From contig NZ_CP171821.2 of NCBI RefSeq assembly GCF_028401415.2, forward strand, positions 2,542,001 to 2,606,000: DNA of 64,000 bases, written 5' to 3'. This document shows positions 25,887-36,058 of this stretch, piece by piece (positions within the stretch are counted from its first letter, which is position 1; every line of letters starts with the position of its first letter). The stretch comes from Glaciecola sp028401415 (GTDB lineage Bacteria; Pseudomonadota; Gammaproteobacteria; Enterobacterales; Alteromonadaceae). The notes beneath the pieces are model-generated. The model made no database searches. It was not told the DNA's origin and worked only from the letters and a program-made list of their open reading frames with translations. Position numbers and translations under genes: made by a program.

Positions 25887-26603
25887 ATGAAAATTCGCAA
25901 TACACCTCGTTTTTGGACACTTCTTCATAAGTGGATAGGCATCGTTATCGGTATTCAACTTCTATTGTGGATTGCTGGTGGTTTATATATGAGTGCAGTG
26001 CCACTCAATTGGGTGCACGGAACGCCGCTGTTGAATAATACTACGCTAAATCAGGTAAGACCTCCTAGCGGATATCCTATCAGTATCAATGTCTCTGACT
26101 ATCAGTCTATTGAATGGGTGAGTCGTTTAGGCAAGCCGGTACTAAAGACCACTGACTCATTTGGCGTCGATGCTTTTTTTGAACCGCAGCAAAGCGCACG
26201 ATCATTTGCTTTGGTACCACTTCCACTTGTCAGCGAGCGAGAAATAAGAGCACAATCTATACAACGCTATGCAGGATCCGGAAGTCTCGTCAGCGTATCT
26301 TTATTAGATTCACCACCTCCTGAAGCTTCGGGTATTACTGAACCTGTCTATCGTGTCAATTTTGATGATTGGATAAACACCTCTTTTTACATGCACCGCT
26401 ATACGGGAGAAGTGTTAAAAGTACGAAGCGACCTATGGCGCTTATTCGACATCTTTTGGATGCTTCACATCATGGATTATGAAAGCCGCGAAGACTTCAA
26501 CAACCCCTTGCTCATTTTAAGCGCGGTTATAGCACTATTTTTTACCGTAACCGGAATGATGCTGGTCTTTTTTTGGCTTAAGCGAGGCAGGCAAAGCCAT
26601 TAG
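25887..26603 (+). CDS. PepSY-associated membrane protein
   Basis: This 238-residue protein begins RFWTLLHKWIGIVIGIQLLLWIAGGLYMS, the N-terminal helix pattern of PepSY-TM proteins. It ends with a second helix of FTVTGMMLVFFWLKRG type, with a periplasmic PepSY-like segment between. YMHRYTGEVLKVRS and IFWMLHIMDYESR are typical of this family, which often accompanies siderophore or iron-reduction systems. The ATG at 25887 gives the proper N-terminus. Its last 69 bases overlap the end of the convergent TIM-barrel gene. Confidence 0.8.
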   Translation: MKIRNTPRFWTLLHKWIGIVIGIQLLLWIAGGLYMSAVPLNWVHGTPLLNNTTLNQVRPPSGYPISINVSDYQSIEWVSRLGKPVLKTTDSFGVDAFFEPQQSARSFALVPLPLVSEREIRAQSIQRYAGSGSLVSVSLLDSPPPEASGITEPVYRVNFDDWINTSFYMHRYTGEVLKVRSDLWRLFDIFWMLHIMDYESREDFNNPLLILSAVIALFFTVTGMMLVFFWLKRGRQSH

Positions 26604-27407
26604 TATGCGTTCGCGCATATACAGGTTTGTATCCCACTGAGAAACAACAGGGGCGTTAGTAAACGGTAATGACGGCATATAAGGCACCGGCCCAAACTCA
26701 GGTGTAATGGTAAAGTACTCATCACCTCTTGCGTGTGCCATCTCTAGAATCCTTAGCCACCACTTAATATGTGCCTCTAGAGCCTGAACATGTTCTGGGG
26801 CGTGAGGATGGCTTACCTGAGGTGATTGAGCAAATCCTACTCTCGCGTGAATATGATGGATGCTAGGAATAATAGTAGCTATGTTGTGTGCTTGATCCTC
26901 CAACAGCGTCTCGGCAACACAGCAAAAATGACTAAAATCAGCGGTTTGCTTAATATTAGGGCGGGCTTTCACAAAGTTTGCGGTAAGGTGCGCTGCAAAA
27001 TTAAATCGGCTGCGATGAGTTTCATGGTAAATCGGCAGCGCATGTTCTACTGAAAGCGCCTCGAGTTTATCGATGATCGCTAGATTTTCTGCCTCACTAA
27101 AAAAATCCCGCCCAGTGTGGCTATTAATAAATCGCGGCCTAACTGGTACAAAGTCTTCGATTCTTTGTGAGAGCGCGTCGATATGTGCAGAAAATTCAGC
27201 CTCGTTGGTCTCACAATGCTGAAGAATAATGTCAAGTCCATAGTCCCTTGCAATCTTGGCATACTCGGCTCGCTGACTACGGGTAAAGTCTGAAGTTGGT
27301 AGATGCATCTCTATGCCGTCAAAGCCCGCCCGCTTTGTATTATTAGCAAATGAAGCAAAGGGAACTTCCTCGTGCCCCCAAAGAGGCATAAAAAATAAAA
27401 TTTGCAT
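26535..27407 (-). CDS. Sugar phosphate isomerase/epimerase-like TIM-barrel protein
   Basis: This 290-residue protein fits the xylose isomerase-like TIM-barrel (AP endonuclease 2) fold. Successive metal-binding positions appear in FDGIEMHLP, PIYHETHRSRF, KQTADFSHFCCVAE, IHHIHARVGFAQSP and TITPEFGPVPYMP. Family members interconvert ketoses or dehydrate inositol derivatives; the substrate here is unknown. The convergent 69-base overlap with the PepSY gene is long for this class and might reflect a C-terminal extension (KPKKDQHHSGYGKK). Confidence 0.82.
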   Translation of the reverse strand: MQILFFMPLWGHEEVPFASFANNTKRAGFDGIEMHLPTSDFTRSQRAEYAKIARDYGLDIILQHCETNEAEFSAHIDALSQRIEDFVPVRPRFINSHTGRDFFSEAENLAIIDKLEALSVEHALPIYHETHRSRFNFAAHLTANFVKARPNIKQTADFSHFCCVAETLLEDQAHNIATIIPSIHHIHARVGFAQSPQVSHPHAPEHVQALEAHIKWWLRILEMAHARGDEYFTITPEFGPVPYMPSLPFTNAPVVSQWDTNLYMRERILMALPASLKPKKDQHHSGYGKK

Positions 27408-27612
27408 TCAGAAACCTAGTTCCTAAGAAAAAATGGATATCACGCCGCCATATCATTAAATGATATCGTAATGACTTGTGCTATTTCACTGCTAAAATAA
27501 AGAAACACTACGTGAAGTGTAAATAACGCAAAAACCATATAGCGCTTGCATTGGTAATAATGTTTCATGCACTAGATTATTACCCTATTAGGGAAACTTC
27601 GGCGGATATCTG

Positions 27613-28707
27613 ATGAAACAGGCTTTTTTTAACTATCGCATTGTCACCTTTTGCTTATTGTGGTGCTGCGCAATTCTCTGTGGCCGTGCGCTCGCGCAAA
27701 ACGCGCCAGTGCAAGTCGATGTTATATATCCGGAACAACAAACTCACTTTCGAGCTATCAATCTCACAGGCTCAGTGGAAGCAAAACAGCATGCTCAATT
27801 GTCAACACTGGAGGCAGGGCTTGTATCAAGTTTGGTAGTTGAAGTGGGTGATAGAGTAGAACGCGGACAAACACTGCTTACACTTGATAGCGAGCTTGCC
27901 GACCTAGCGCTTGATGCTGCTCAGGCCAGCCTTGAAGCCGCAAAAGTGAATCTTGCCGAAGCCCAGCGTTTGTATAATGAGGTGCTAGCTCTATCAGAAC
28001 AGCAAGTGGTCGCTCAAACCTTGATTGCCGAGCGAGCAGCATTTCTTGCCAGCGCACAAGCGTCCCTGGCGCAGGAACAAGCGAATTTTAAATTGCAACA
28101 AGCCTTAGTTGACAGACACACTCTCACTGCCCCTTTTGCTGGCGTAATTGCTATGCGCAATGTGGATATGGGTGAATGGGTGACGCAGCAAACGCAAGTG
28201 TTTGAACTGGTGAACACCAGCGACTTACGACTAAGTATATCTGTGCCTCAAGAGTACTATGGATACTTAAGTCGAGCCGAAAATCTAGAGGTAGCAGTAA
28301 GGCCCGATGCAACTGGGCAGAGCATAAATGCTAAGGTAGATCGTATCGTTCCGGTCACTAGTGCAAACAGCCGTGCCTTTATTGCACAAGTAGATTTGCC
28401 AAGCGATAAGGGGCTGATTGCGGGGATGTCATCACGCGCTAGCATCAATATTCCAAATTCACAGAGTAGCTCGGTTTTATTGCCTCGCTCTGCTGTAAAG
28501 CAACATCCTGATGGCGGTAGTAGTGTATTCATTGCCGAAAACGGAAAAGCGGTGCGCATTGTTACGCCATATCAAAATATGCCAAACGGCATGATCTCTA
28601 TTGCGAATCAGGACACCGGGAAAGCATATATTGTGTCTGGCGTAGAACTCTTGAAAGACGGTGATGCGGTAATGCCTAACGAAGTCCAAATAGGTCTTAA
28701 CTTATGA
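27613..28707 (+). CDS. RND efflux periplasmic adaptor subunit
   Basis: This 364-residue membrane fusion protein has a signal peptide (ending GRALA, about residue 28), a biotinyl-lipoyl-like half (VEAKQHAQLSTLEAGLVSSL, GDRVERGQTLL), a coiled-coil hairpin (about residues 95-160), the second lipoyl half (TAPFAGVIAMRNVDMGEWV) and beta-barrel/membrane-proximal domains. It bridges an inner-membrane RND pump and an outer-membrane channel. It overlaps the pump gene by four bases (ATGA). No TolC-type channel gene is close, so a shared channel is likely. Confidence 0.92.
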   Translation: MKQAFFNYRIVTFCLLWCCAILCGRALAQNAPVQVDVIYPEQQTHFRAINLTGSVEAKQHAQLSTLEAGLVSSLVVEVGDRVERGQTLLTLDSELADLALDAAQASLEAAKVNLAEAQRLYNEVLALSEQQVVAQTLIAERAAFLASAQASLAQEQANFKLQQALVDRHTLTAPFAGVIAMRNVDMGEWVTQQTQVFELVNTSDLRLSISVPQEYYGYLSRAENLEVAVRPDATGQSINAKVDRIVPVTSANSRAFIAQVDLPSDKGLIAGMSSRASINIPNSQSSSVLLPRSAVKQHPDGGSSVFIAENGKAVRIVTPYQNMPNGMISIANQDTGKAYIVSGVELLKDGDAVMPNEVQIGLNL

Positions 28708-31700
28708 TTGAGTCAACCGTTAAACGCGGTATTTTAGTTACCGTTGTGGTCCTTATACTCAGTATTTTAGGGGTCGTATCCGCCCTCAACATTCCGGTAC
28801 AGATGATCCCTGATTTGGAAGTGCGGACCATTACCGTGCAAACAGGCTGGCCAGGTGCAACCCCGCAAGATATTGAAAAAGAGATACTGATTGAACAAGA
28901 GCGTTATTTAAGAAGCCTACCTAACCTAAAGCGCATGATTTCGTCAGCAGAAATGAGTTCTGCGCGTATTGAACTTGAATTTCCATTTGGGGTGGACGTG
29001 AACGAAGCACTTATTCGGGTAAGTAATGCCTTGAGCCAAGTGCCTGCATATCCTGAAAATGTTGACCAACCGCGGCTCTTTTCAAGCTCCTTCTCATCCA
29101 ACGCTTTTATGTTCTTTGGACTGTCTCCTCTGCCGGGTAATCCAATGAATCTTGACGTGGACATGCTGCGGGATTTTGCAGACGACTTTATTCGTCCGCG
29201 CATGGAAAGTGTTGAAGGAATATCTCAAGTTGACGTGCGTGGCGGCTCGCCTCGTCAAATTCAGATAAAGGTGGACGCAGCAAAACTGGCCCAGCGCGGG
29301 ATAAGCTTATTACAGGTAAGAGACGCTATTCGCTCGCGCAATCGAGACGCGTCTGCGGGCGATTTAGAAAGTGGTGAAAGTCGTTATTTACTTAGAGTAG
29401 TGGGGCGATTTTCTCAACTCGAAGGGCTAAAAAATCTTATTGTTGAGCAAAACGGTAATGCTGTAACCTATTTAAAAGATATTGCTGAGATAGGGCTTGA
29501 CCACTTTGAGACTCGCGGTATAGCGTTTTCAGATGGGCAGCGCAATTTGACGATGTCGGTAAGGCGCGAAAGCGGTTCAAACGTCATTGCAATAAAAGAG
29601 CAATTATTGCCAGTGGTAGCAGAACTGAACCAAAACCTGCTGCAGCAAAACGGCCTAAATTTGCGCCTGTTTAGTGACGACGTCCAGTATGTGCAAAGTT
29701 CTCTTAAAAATGTATGGGTAAATTTGGGGCTAGGCGCGACGCTAGCTACCCTTGTCATGTTCTACTTTTTGCGCTCAGGGCGTTCTACATTAATTGGAGT
29801 TATGGGCATCCCCATTTGCACGATTGCCGCATTTTTAGCACTTATCGCCTTTGGACGCACGATTAATGTGATATCTCTGGCAGGCGTTGCCTTTGCCATC
29901 GGGATGACGGTAGATAACACCATAGTGGTGCTCGAATCAATTCTTTCGTCACGTAAAAATGGCCGCAACAAAATTGACGCCGCGGTGGAGGGTGTGAAAG
30001 AAGTCTGGCCGGCGGTGCTTGCTTCTACGGCAACCACGGTGCTGGTGTTTGCGCCCATTTTGTTTATTGAGCAAGAGGCAGGACAACTTTATTCGGATAT
30101 CGCTATTGCCATTTCGGGGGCGATCATCGCCTCTATGTTGGTGGCGATATTTGTAGTGCCTGTTGCAATGGCAAACTTAAGCACATCTCAAAGTGGCAAT
30201 AAATCTATCACGCTATCTACGCGCTGGCTCAAAGTAGTTGAAGTATTTTGTGCCAGTAAAAGCAAAGCCCGAGTATACGCCGCAACCTTTGTTGTATTGA
30301 TTTTAGGCGGCGCGTACTTGCTGATGCCCGCTGCAGAATACTTACCTGAGGGTGAAGAACCCAAAGCCTTTTCCATTATGATTGCCCCCCCAAACTACAA
30401 TTTATCTGAAATGGAAAAAGTCGGCAGCGATTTGCGTGAGTATTTTAACGACTATGTGCGCAGCGACTCAGAGGCCTTTGAGCGCGGTGAAACCAATATG
30501 CCACCCCTTGCCTATTACAACATGTCCATCTCCGTGGGGCGTATTTGGTTTTTAAGTGCGCCTGTTGAACCTAAATATATTGGCGAGATGATGGAAGCCA
30601 TTACTGAAAAATTCAGAAGCTTTGAAGGGATGCGGGCATTCTCTGCTAGAGGTTCGATAATCTCTAGCAATGATGGCGGGACTCGTGCTGTTGCGGTTGA
30701 TATCGCCGGCGCAAACATCAGTGATTTGTATGGCGCTGCTGAAGCAATTTATGAGGCAGCAGAAAGCACATTCGACAATCCTCAGATCAACTCAGACCCC
30801 GGCTCGTTAGTGCTTGAACAGCCCTTAATAGAAATTCGTCCCCGCTGGGAGCGATTAGCCGAGCTTGGCATCAACAATCGCGATTTTGGTTATGCCGTTG
30901 CGGCGGTTAGCGACGGAGCATTCGTAGATGAATTTATTTTAAACGACGACAAAGTCGACATCTTTTTATTCAGTGGCGCGGGCAATCAGCAAAATATTCA
31001 AGACTTAGCCTCAACCCCCATTGTCACACCGCAAGGAAACGTGCTTCCGCTAAATGCTTTAGCGGATTTAGTTGAAAGTAAAAACAGCAATACTGTGAGG
31101 CGTGTGGATGGCAACCGCACTGTAACGGTTTATATCATTCCTCCGCGCGACGTCGCGCTTGAGACAGCAGAGGCGATGGTAAGAAATGAAATGCTGCCCT
31201 CCCTTTGGCAAAGCGGAAAAATTGCTCAGGGTATAAATATTAGCATCAGCGGCGCGGCCGATCAGCTTGAGGCCACAAAAGAATCTCTTTCAAGTAACTT
31301 CGTTATTGCCATCGCGCTTTGCTATTTGCTGCTAGTGGCCATTTTTACACACTGGCGCTATCCATTGTTTATTTTAGCCACCGTGCCTTTAGGTATGGCG
31401 GGTGGCTTATTAGGCTTGATAGCAATTAATGGGCTCAACGCAGCACTCACTGCCGTCGGTTTAGGAGGGGCTCACCAGCCTTTTGATATGATTACCATGC
31501 TTGGTTTTTTGATTTTGCTAGGCACTGTAGTGAACAATCCGATTCTAATTGTGGATCAAACCAGACGGTTTGTTGAACAGGGCAAAAACGTGAAAGACGC
31601 CATTTACGACGCGGTGCAGAAACGTTTAAAACCCATTCTGATGTCCACCGCAACCACAATATTTGGCTTGGCGCCTTTGGTGTTGGTGCCTGGTGAAGGA

Positions 31701-31895
31701 ACTGAGCTATATCGTGGCGTGGGGGTTATTGTATTGTGCGGCATATTCGTATCGACCTTTTTAAGTTTGACCTTTTTGCCGGCGCTGTTAATGGCCTTAC
31801 TCAATGACAAGCAGTCCGTGCAATCCGCACGTGCCAGCGATGTTCAAGAAACTGTGAGCACCTCAAAAAGCGCAGAACAATACATAGCAAAATAG
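28704..31895 (+). CDS. RND efflux permease subunit
   Basis: This 1063-residue inner-membrane transporter has the RND layout: one N-terminal helix, a large periplasmic loop (about residues 35-335), helices 2-6, a second large loop (about 555-870) and helices 8-12. The proton-relay segment AGVAFAIGMTVDNTIVVLE in helix 4 carries the conserved Asp. The N-terminus NIPVQMIPDLEVRTITVQTGWPGATP is typical of the AcrB/HAE1-like group. Substrates cannot be predicted from sequence. It is coupled to the adaptor upstream and followed 19 bases later by a small cupin gene. Confidence 0.93.
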   Translation: MIESTVKRGILVTVVVLILSILGVVSALNIPVQMIPDLEVRTITVQTGWPGATPQDIEKEILIEQERYLRSLPNLKRMISSAEMSSARIELEFPFGVDVNEALIRVSNALSQVPAYPENVDQPRLFSSSFSSNAFMFFGLSPLPGNPMNLDVDMLRDFADDFIRPRMESVEGISQVDVRGGSPRQIQIKVDAAKLAQRGISLLQVRDAIRSRNRDASAGDLESGESRYLLRVVGRFSQLEGLKNLIVEQNGNAVTYLKDIAEIGLDHFETRGIAFSDGQRNLTMSVRRESGSNVIAIKEQLLPVVAELNQNLLQQNGLNLRLFSDDVQYVQSSLKNVWVNLGLGATLATLVMFYFLRSGRSTLIGVMGIPICTIAAFLALIAFGRTINVISLAGVAFAIGMTVDNTIVVLESILSSRKNGRNKIDAAVEGVKEVWPAVLASTATTVLVFAPILFIEQEAGQLYSDIAIAISGAIIASMLVAIFVVPVAMANLSTSQSGNKSITLSTRWLKVVEVFCASKSKARVYAATFVVLILGGAYLLMPAAEYLPEGEEPKAFSIMIAPPNYNLSEMEKVGSDLREYFNDYVRSDSEAFERGETNMPPLAYYNMSISVGRIWFLSAPVEPKYIGEMMEAITEKFRSFEGMRAFSARGSIISSNDGGTRAVAVDIAGANISDLYGAAEAIYEAAESTFDNPQINSDPGSLVLEQPLIEIRPRWERLAELGINNRDFGYAVAAVSDGAFVDEFILNDDKVDIFLFSGAGNQQNIQDLASTPIVTPQGNVLPLNALADLVESKNSNTVRRVDGNRTVTVYIIPPRDVALETAEAMVRNEMLPSLWQSGKIAQGINISISGAADQLEATKESLSSNFVIAIALCYLLLVAIFTHWRYPLFILATVPLGMAGGLLGLIAINGLNAALTAVGLGGAHQPFDMITMLGFLILLGTVVNNPILIVDQTRRFVEQGKNVKDAIYDAVQKRLKPILMSTATTIFGLAPLVLVPGEGTELYRGVGVIVLCGIFVSTFLSLTFLPALLMALLNDKQSVQSARASDVQETVSTSKSAEQYIAK

Positions 31896-31914
31896 AATAC
31901 AACGAGTCATTAGC

Positions 31915-32226
31915 ATGCCTGGAAAATACCCGAAGCGAATAAAACAGTTAGAAATATTTGATGGACGCTTTGATGCTTATAAACTCAAAGCGCAAGGTGC
32001 TGATGTGCTGTTCGCTTCTTACCCTGCTGGTACATCAATAGAAGCTCACACACACGACACCGATAACTATGGCGTTCTAACCAGAGGTAAATTGCTACTA
32101 ACAATGGAAGGAAAAACCTCAACATTCACTGCTGGTCAGTGGTACGCAGTGCCAGCTCACGCCGTGCACAGTGCAGAGTTTCCTGAAGAAACAGATGAGA
32201 TTGAATTTTGGTTTAAGCCAGAATAG
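31915..32226 (+). CDS. Small cupin domain protein
   Basis: This 103-residue single cupin barrel has the first motif GTSIEAHTHDTDNYGVLTRG (His-x-His and later residues) and the second motif AGQWYAVPAHAVHSAEF. Metal binding through the His residues is likely. Such small cupins act as enzymes or as sensors of small ligands; no role can be chosen here. It may be co-transcribed with the RND genes. Confidence 0.85.
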   Translation: MPGKYPKRIKQLEIFDGRFDAYKLKAQGADVLFASYPAGTSIEAHTHDTDNYGVLTRGKLLLTMEGKTSTFTAGQWYAVPAHAVHSAEFPEETDEIEFWFKPE

Positions 32227-32288
32227 AACGTCCTTTACTCAAATTCTGGATAAAAGAGCGTGCATTAATTATTCAGACTTCGGGTTCT

Positions 32289-33341
32289 TCAGTCTATTCC
32301 TTGCGCGGTCAACCACTGTAATGCATCGCTTACTGTTTCTTCTGGCACGGATGCTTGATCAACCGCGACAGCTTGTCCATATCGTTGTTGCTCTCTATCA
32401 GCCATTACCGAAACGGTTAAAAACAACTGGCTCCCGTCACTTAGGGTGAATACTTGATTAGCAGTAGATAGGCCGCATGAATCACTTCCAAAAATTCTCA
32501 CATTGACCTGTTTTTTAAACGATATGAGGGTTGCCTCGCCAGAGCTTGCAATTGTTTCGCTGCTTAACACGGCTATTTTGGGTAATGGATTAATTAATGT
32601 ATATGGCGCACTGACCGTCACCACATCGCTTCGCCCTGAATCACTGCTCAAAAATGCAGAGCCACTGTCGTAACCCCAGAGGGTAATGACCTCATCTGGA
32701 TCAATAAAGTGCCCCAAGGTATTTGTGGCACCTTCGAAAAGCGGACCGAGGCCTGCGACCATAGGCCACATATTACCACCGGCATTGTTACGTAAATCGA
32801 CGATCCAGCCGGTAATATCTTGATTATCCTCACTCGCAATTCGATTTTGAATGGCGGTGGCTTCAGCGCGCGCTTCACTATTGTCTCGAGTACTAATTGC
32901 GTCAACTCTGATATAAGCGATACCAAGCGGTAGTTCAGGGCGTTCTAAAGGCTGTGGCGGTGGACAAAAAATGTCTGAGGGATAGGTGATCAAAGTGCCA
33001 TCGGGACCATTTAAAAAAGAATGATTTGTGCCAATAAGTTCAAGCGCACGCGTAATCGCAGGATAGGTCTGACTAATAGATTCGGCACCATCTGCAAGCG
33101 CAAGCACTTCGGATCGAATACCGTCCCAATTAAGCTCTTTACGCGTAAGTGCATTGTTCTGCATGATTGAAAGGATTTCGGCCACATAAGCTTGCGCTTC
33201 GACTTCACCCGGATTTGGCGCTTGTGGAGGCTCAGGTTGAGGATTATTATCGCTTCCTCCCCCGCCGCACGACGTTATAGACATCGCCACTGTTAGGCAT
33301 AAAAACAAAGCGCTTAGCTGCTTCAAGATTTTTGTCATCAT
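32289..33341 (-). CDS. S41-family peptidase-like lipoprotein
   Basis: This 350-residue protein has a lipoprotein signal (SITSC, lipidated Cys25) and a Gly/Pro-rich linker. An S41 C-terminal processing peptidase core follows: WIVDLRNNAGGNMWPMVAG, and the nucleophile Ser in ETIASSGEATLISF. The usual Lys of the Ser-Lys dyad is not evident; IFGSDSCGLST occupies the following loop, as in the S41 subgroup related to retinoid-binding proteins. It is probably attached to a periplasmic membrane face. Activity is uncertain. Confidence 0.8.
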   Translation of the reverse strand: MMTKILKQLSALFLCLTVAMSITSCGGGGSDNNPQPEPPQAPNPGEVEAQAYVAEILSIMQNNALTRKELNWDGIRSEVLALADGAESISQTYPAITRALELIGTNHSFLNGPDGTLITYPSDIFCPPPQPLERPELPLGIAYIRVDAISTRDNSEARAEATAIQNRIASEDNQDITGWIVDLRNNAGGNMWPMVAGLGPLFEGATNTLGHFIDPDEVITLWGYDSGSAFLSSDSGRSDVVTVSAPYTLINPLPKIAVLSSETIASSGEATLISFKKQVNVRIFGSDSCGLSTANQVFTLSDGSQLFLTVSVMADREQQRYGQAVAVDQASVPEETVSDALQWLTAQGID

Positions 33342-33545
33342 TTGCTTATAATTGAGTCTGTTTCAGTAAGCATTATAACGAGCCGACACAAAAATACACC
33401 TTAGAGCAAAAATGACGATGTGCATTGCACTTGAAGACTTGCTCTGGTATCTGAAACTAGTTTATAGCACACTAAGTTATACGCGCTCACGCTAACTCGT
33501 CAAACATCGAAACTATCGCGAGTTATACTGGAAAGGATTGATATA

Positions 33546-35267
33546 GTGGCAAGTACCCTACGTACAGCTGTGATAAGCATTTTTACCGCATTTTTTGTTC
33601 TTAGTGCATGTTCTCACTTAGCCCATAACGCAGATTCAGATGCATCAGCCATAAAAGCAGATGCAGCGCTTTCTCAACAAGCCGTAGCGATGCCCGACAC
33701 CTTTGCCGCAGCGGTTGCAATGGATATTTTGAATCAGGGCGGAAACGCCATTGATGCGGCAATTGCAGCGCAGTTTTCGCTTGCAGTCACTTTACCAGAA
33801 GCTGGCAATATCGGTGGCGGTGGCTTTATGCTGATTCATTATGGGAATGACAACAGCTTCGTCGACTACCGCGAGACGGCACCTATGCTCGCGCATCGCG
33901 ATATGTATTTGGATGAAAATGGCAACGTTAAGCGCATGGAGTCGCTGTTTGGCATTTTAGCATCCGGCGTGCCCGGAAGTGTGTCGGGCATGTGGGAAGC
34001 GCATAAAAAATATGGCTCATTGCCATGGGAAACGCTAGTCGCGCCTTCCGTTAAACTTGCTCGTGAGGGCTTCATCGTCCCTGACAAGCTGGCACGAAAT
34101 GTTAAACGATACTTAAATCGTATTGAACAGCGCAATCTTGACGTGAATTTTGCTGATTACTTTGCTTCAATTGAAGCCGGTGAACGCTTTGTTCAAGTAG
34201 AGCTGGCAGACACGCTTGAGCGCATTCAAACCCAAGGTTTAGCTGGTTTTTATGAGGGCGAAACGGCCGAGCTAATTCAACGCTTTATGCAGAAGCACGG
34301 CGGCTTAATTAGTAAAACAGACTTAGCCAATTATGAAGCGAAATGGCGAGAGCCCATCATTTCAAACTGGCGAGAATATCAGTTGGTTAGCGCTGCGCCG
34401 CCAAGCTCAGGCGGCATTGCCGTGTCTCAATGGCTGCGCATGTACGATATTGTAAAAGCGCGAGAAAACGCCGATTTTGCACACAACAGTGCACAGTATG
34501 TTCATGTGTTAGCAGAAATTGGTAAGCGAGTATTTGCTGACAGGGCGGAGTACTTAGGGGACCCAGACTTTTTTGAAGTGCCTAAAGCACCACTGCTTGA
34601 TCACAACTATTTAGTATCGCGCACCGAAAACATCCAACTTGACAGTATTTCTAACACCGATTCTATAAAGCCCGGGTTAGGTGAAAGTGAACAAACCACG
34701 CACTTTTCCATTGTTGATAAATTCGGTAATGCCGTATCTAACACCACTACGATCAATCTGGGTTTTGGAAGCGGCATGGTAGTGGAGGGCGCGGGTTTTC
34801 TGCTTAACGATGAAATGGATGACTTTAGCGCAAAAGCCGGGGTCCCTAATTATTTCGGCGCCATTGGCGGTGTTGCAAATGAAATTCAGCCAAACAAGCG
34901 TATGCTCAGTTCCATGACACCGACGATATTGCTAAAAGATAACGTGCTGAAGATGGTTACCGGCTCACCCGGGGGAACCACTATTCTATCTTCAGTATAC
35001 CTGAGCGTGCTTAATGCGATTGAATTTGATTTACCGATTCAACAAGTGGTTGATGCTCCGCGCTTTCACCATCAATTGCTGCCAGAGAATGAAATTCGCT
35101 ATCACGAAGGGCTTGATAGCGATGTAGTAAATACGCTTGAAAGTATGGGCTATAGCACACGCACAAGTCGATTCGGGGATTTACATGTAATTGTAAAACG
35201 TAATGGCAAGCTAGAAGCCGCATCAGAAACGAACGGACGCGGCCAAGCTATCGTTAGCTCGCAGTAA
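33546..35267 (+). CDS. ggt: Gamma-glutamyltransferase
   Basis: This 573-residue precursor has a lipoprotein-type signal (LSAC, Cys22). The large-subunit region has GGNAIDAAIAAQFSLAVTLP and GGGGFMLIHY. The autoprocessing and catalytic Thr384 lies in QTTHFSIVDKFGNAVS, so self-cleavage would free a small subunit of about 190 residues. It transfers or hydrolyses gamma-glutamyl groups, for example of periplasmic glutathione. The GTG start at 33546 is used because GGA lies upstream and the signal peptide begins there. Its end overlaps the convergent oxygenase gene by 14 bases. Confidence 0.93.
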   Translation: MASTLRTAVISIFTAFFVLSACSHLAHNADSDASAIKADAALSQQAVAMPDTFAAAVAMDILNQGGNAIDAAIAAQFSLAVTLPEAGNIGGGGFMLIHYGNDNSFVDYRETAPMLAHRDMYLDENGNVKRMESLFGILASGVPGSVSGMWEAHKKYGSLPWETLVAPSVKLAREGFIVPDKLARNVKRYLNRIEQRNLDVNFADYFASIEAGERFVQVELADTLERIQTQGLAGFYEGETAELIQRFMQKHGGLISKTDLANYEAKWREPIISNWREYQLVSAAPPSSGGIAVSQWLRMYDIVKARENADFAHNSAQYVHVLAEIGKRVFADRAEYLGDPDFFEVPKAPLLDHNYLVSRTENIQLDSISNTDSIKPGLGESEQTTHFSIVDKFGNAVSNTTTINLGFGSGMVVEGAGFLLNDEMDDFSAKAGVPNYFGAIGGVANEIQPNKRMLSSMTPTILLKDNVLKMVTGSPGGTTILSSVYLSVLNAIEFDLPIQQVVDAPRFHHQLLPENEIRYHEGLDSDVVNTLESMGYSTRTSRFGDLHVIVKRNGKLEAASETNGRGQAIVSSQ

Positions 35268-35955
35268 ACCAACCTGTTATCGCAAGTCTTGGGTTTTTGG
35301 CAAATGGTGCAACATAACTCACCGCGTGAGGATGGGTGACATCAAATAGCGCGATGGAATTAAATATGGGCACCCATGTATCTTTTGGATTGCCATCGTC
35401 GTGGTAAAACTGTAGCAGGCCGCCCCAATCTGGATGCCACTTAGGAGTAAAATTTAGCACGTAGGCTACCCGTCTGTTTTCATGCTCATTGACATCGTTG
35501 TGGCGGGTTAAAAAATGCCCCGGATAGTAGCGCGTAGCTTGCGCATTCGCGCCAGTAATATCCTCATGTCCGGTCATGGCTTTGATACCATTTAAAAGCT
35601 CAGCGGAATTTAGCCAAGTGAGCACTTGTTGCGATAAAGATAGGTCGCTTGGATTTTGATGCAGTTGACACTTTGCATACAAGAATCCAACTCCGTCTGA
35701 CGCTTGCTTATAGATTGCTTTAGTGAGCGCCTGCTGTTTTTCTGAACCTAAAGCTTCCAACTCTTTAGTCGACATGGCCTTAAAGTTTCCATCCTCAACG
35801 AAGGCATTTTTATACGATAAGTCTTGGTGGATATGTTGGGCTATATCGCCCGCAGTTTTTGGCATAAACACGTCAAATAAGCGAAGACGTTTGTCTTGAC
35901 CATATTGTTCTGAATAGTCTGCGAAATTATGTAGGGGGTTAAGCTCTAGGTTCAT
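35254..35955 (-). CDS. 2OG-Fe(II) oxygenase family protein (prolyl hydroxylase-like)
   Basis: This 233-residue double-stranded beta-helix dioxygenase has the iron motif HxD in TRHNDVNEHENRR, the strand RVAYVLNFTPKWHPDWGG, a distal His in THPHAVSYV and the 2-oxoglutarate-binding Arg in NPRLAITGWF. It resembles Ofd1/prolyl-4-hydroxylase-like bacterial proteins that hydroxylate a protein side chain. The substrate is unknown. Confidence 0.87.
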   Translation of the reverse strand: MNLELNPLHNFADYSEQYGQDKRLRLFDVFMPKTAGDIAQHIHQDLSYKNAFVEDGNFKAMSTKELEALGSEKQQALTKAIYKQASDGVGFLYAKCQLHQNPSDLSLSQQVLTWLNSAELLNGIKAMTGHEDITGANAQATRYYPGHFLTRHNDVNEHENRRVAYVLNFTPKWHPDWGGLLQFYHDDGNPKDTWVPIFNSIALFDVTHPHAVSYVAPFAKNPRLAITGWFTAS

Positions 35956-36058
35956 TGGAGTTATGGATTCTCATATAAGACCTTTTGCGCGTGTTCTCGA
36001 CAAAAGACATCATTGGTTCAGTTAAGTGAGTGCACATTAGCGCAACATGGCTTAAAGC

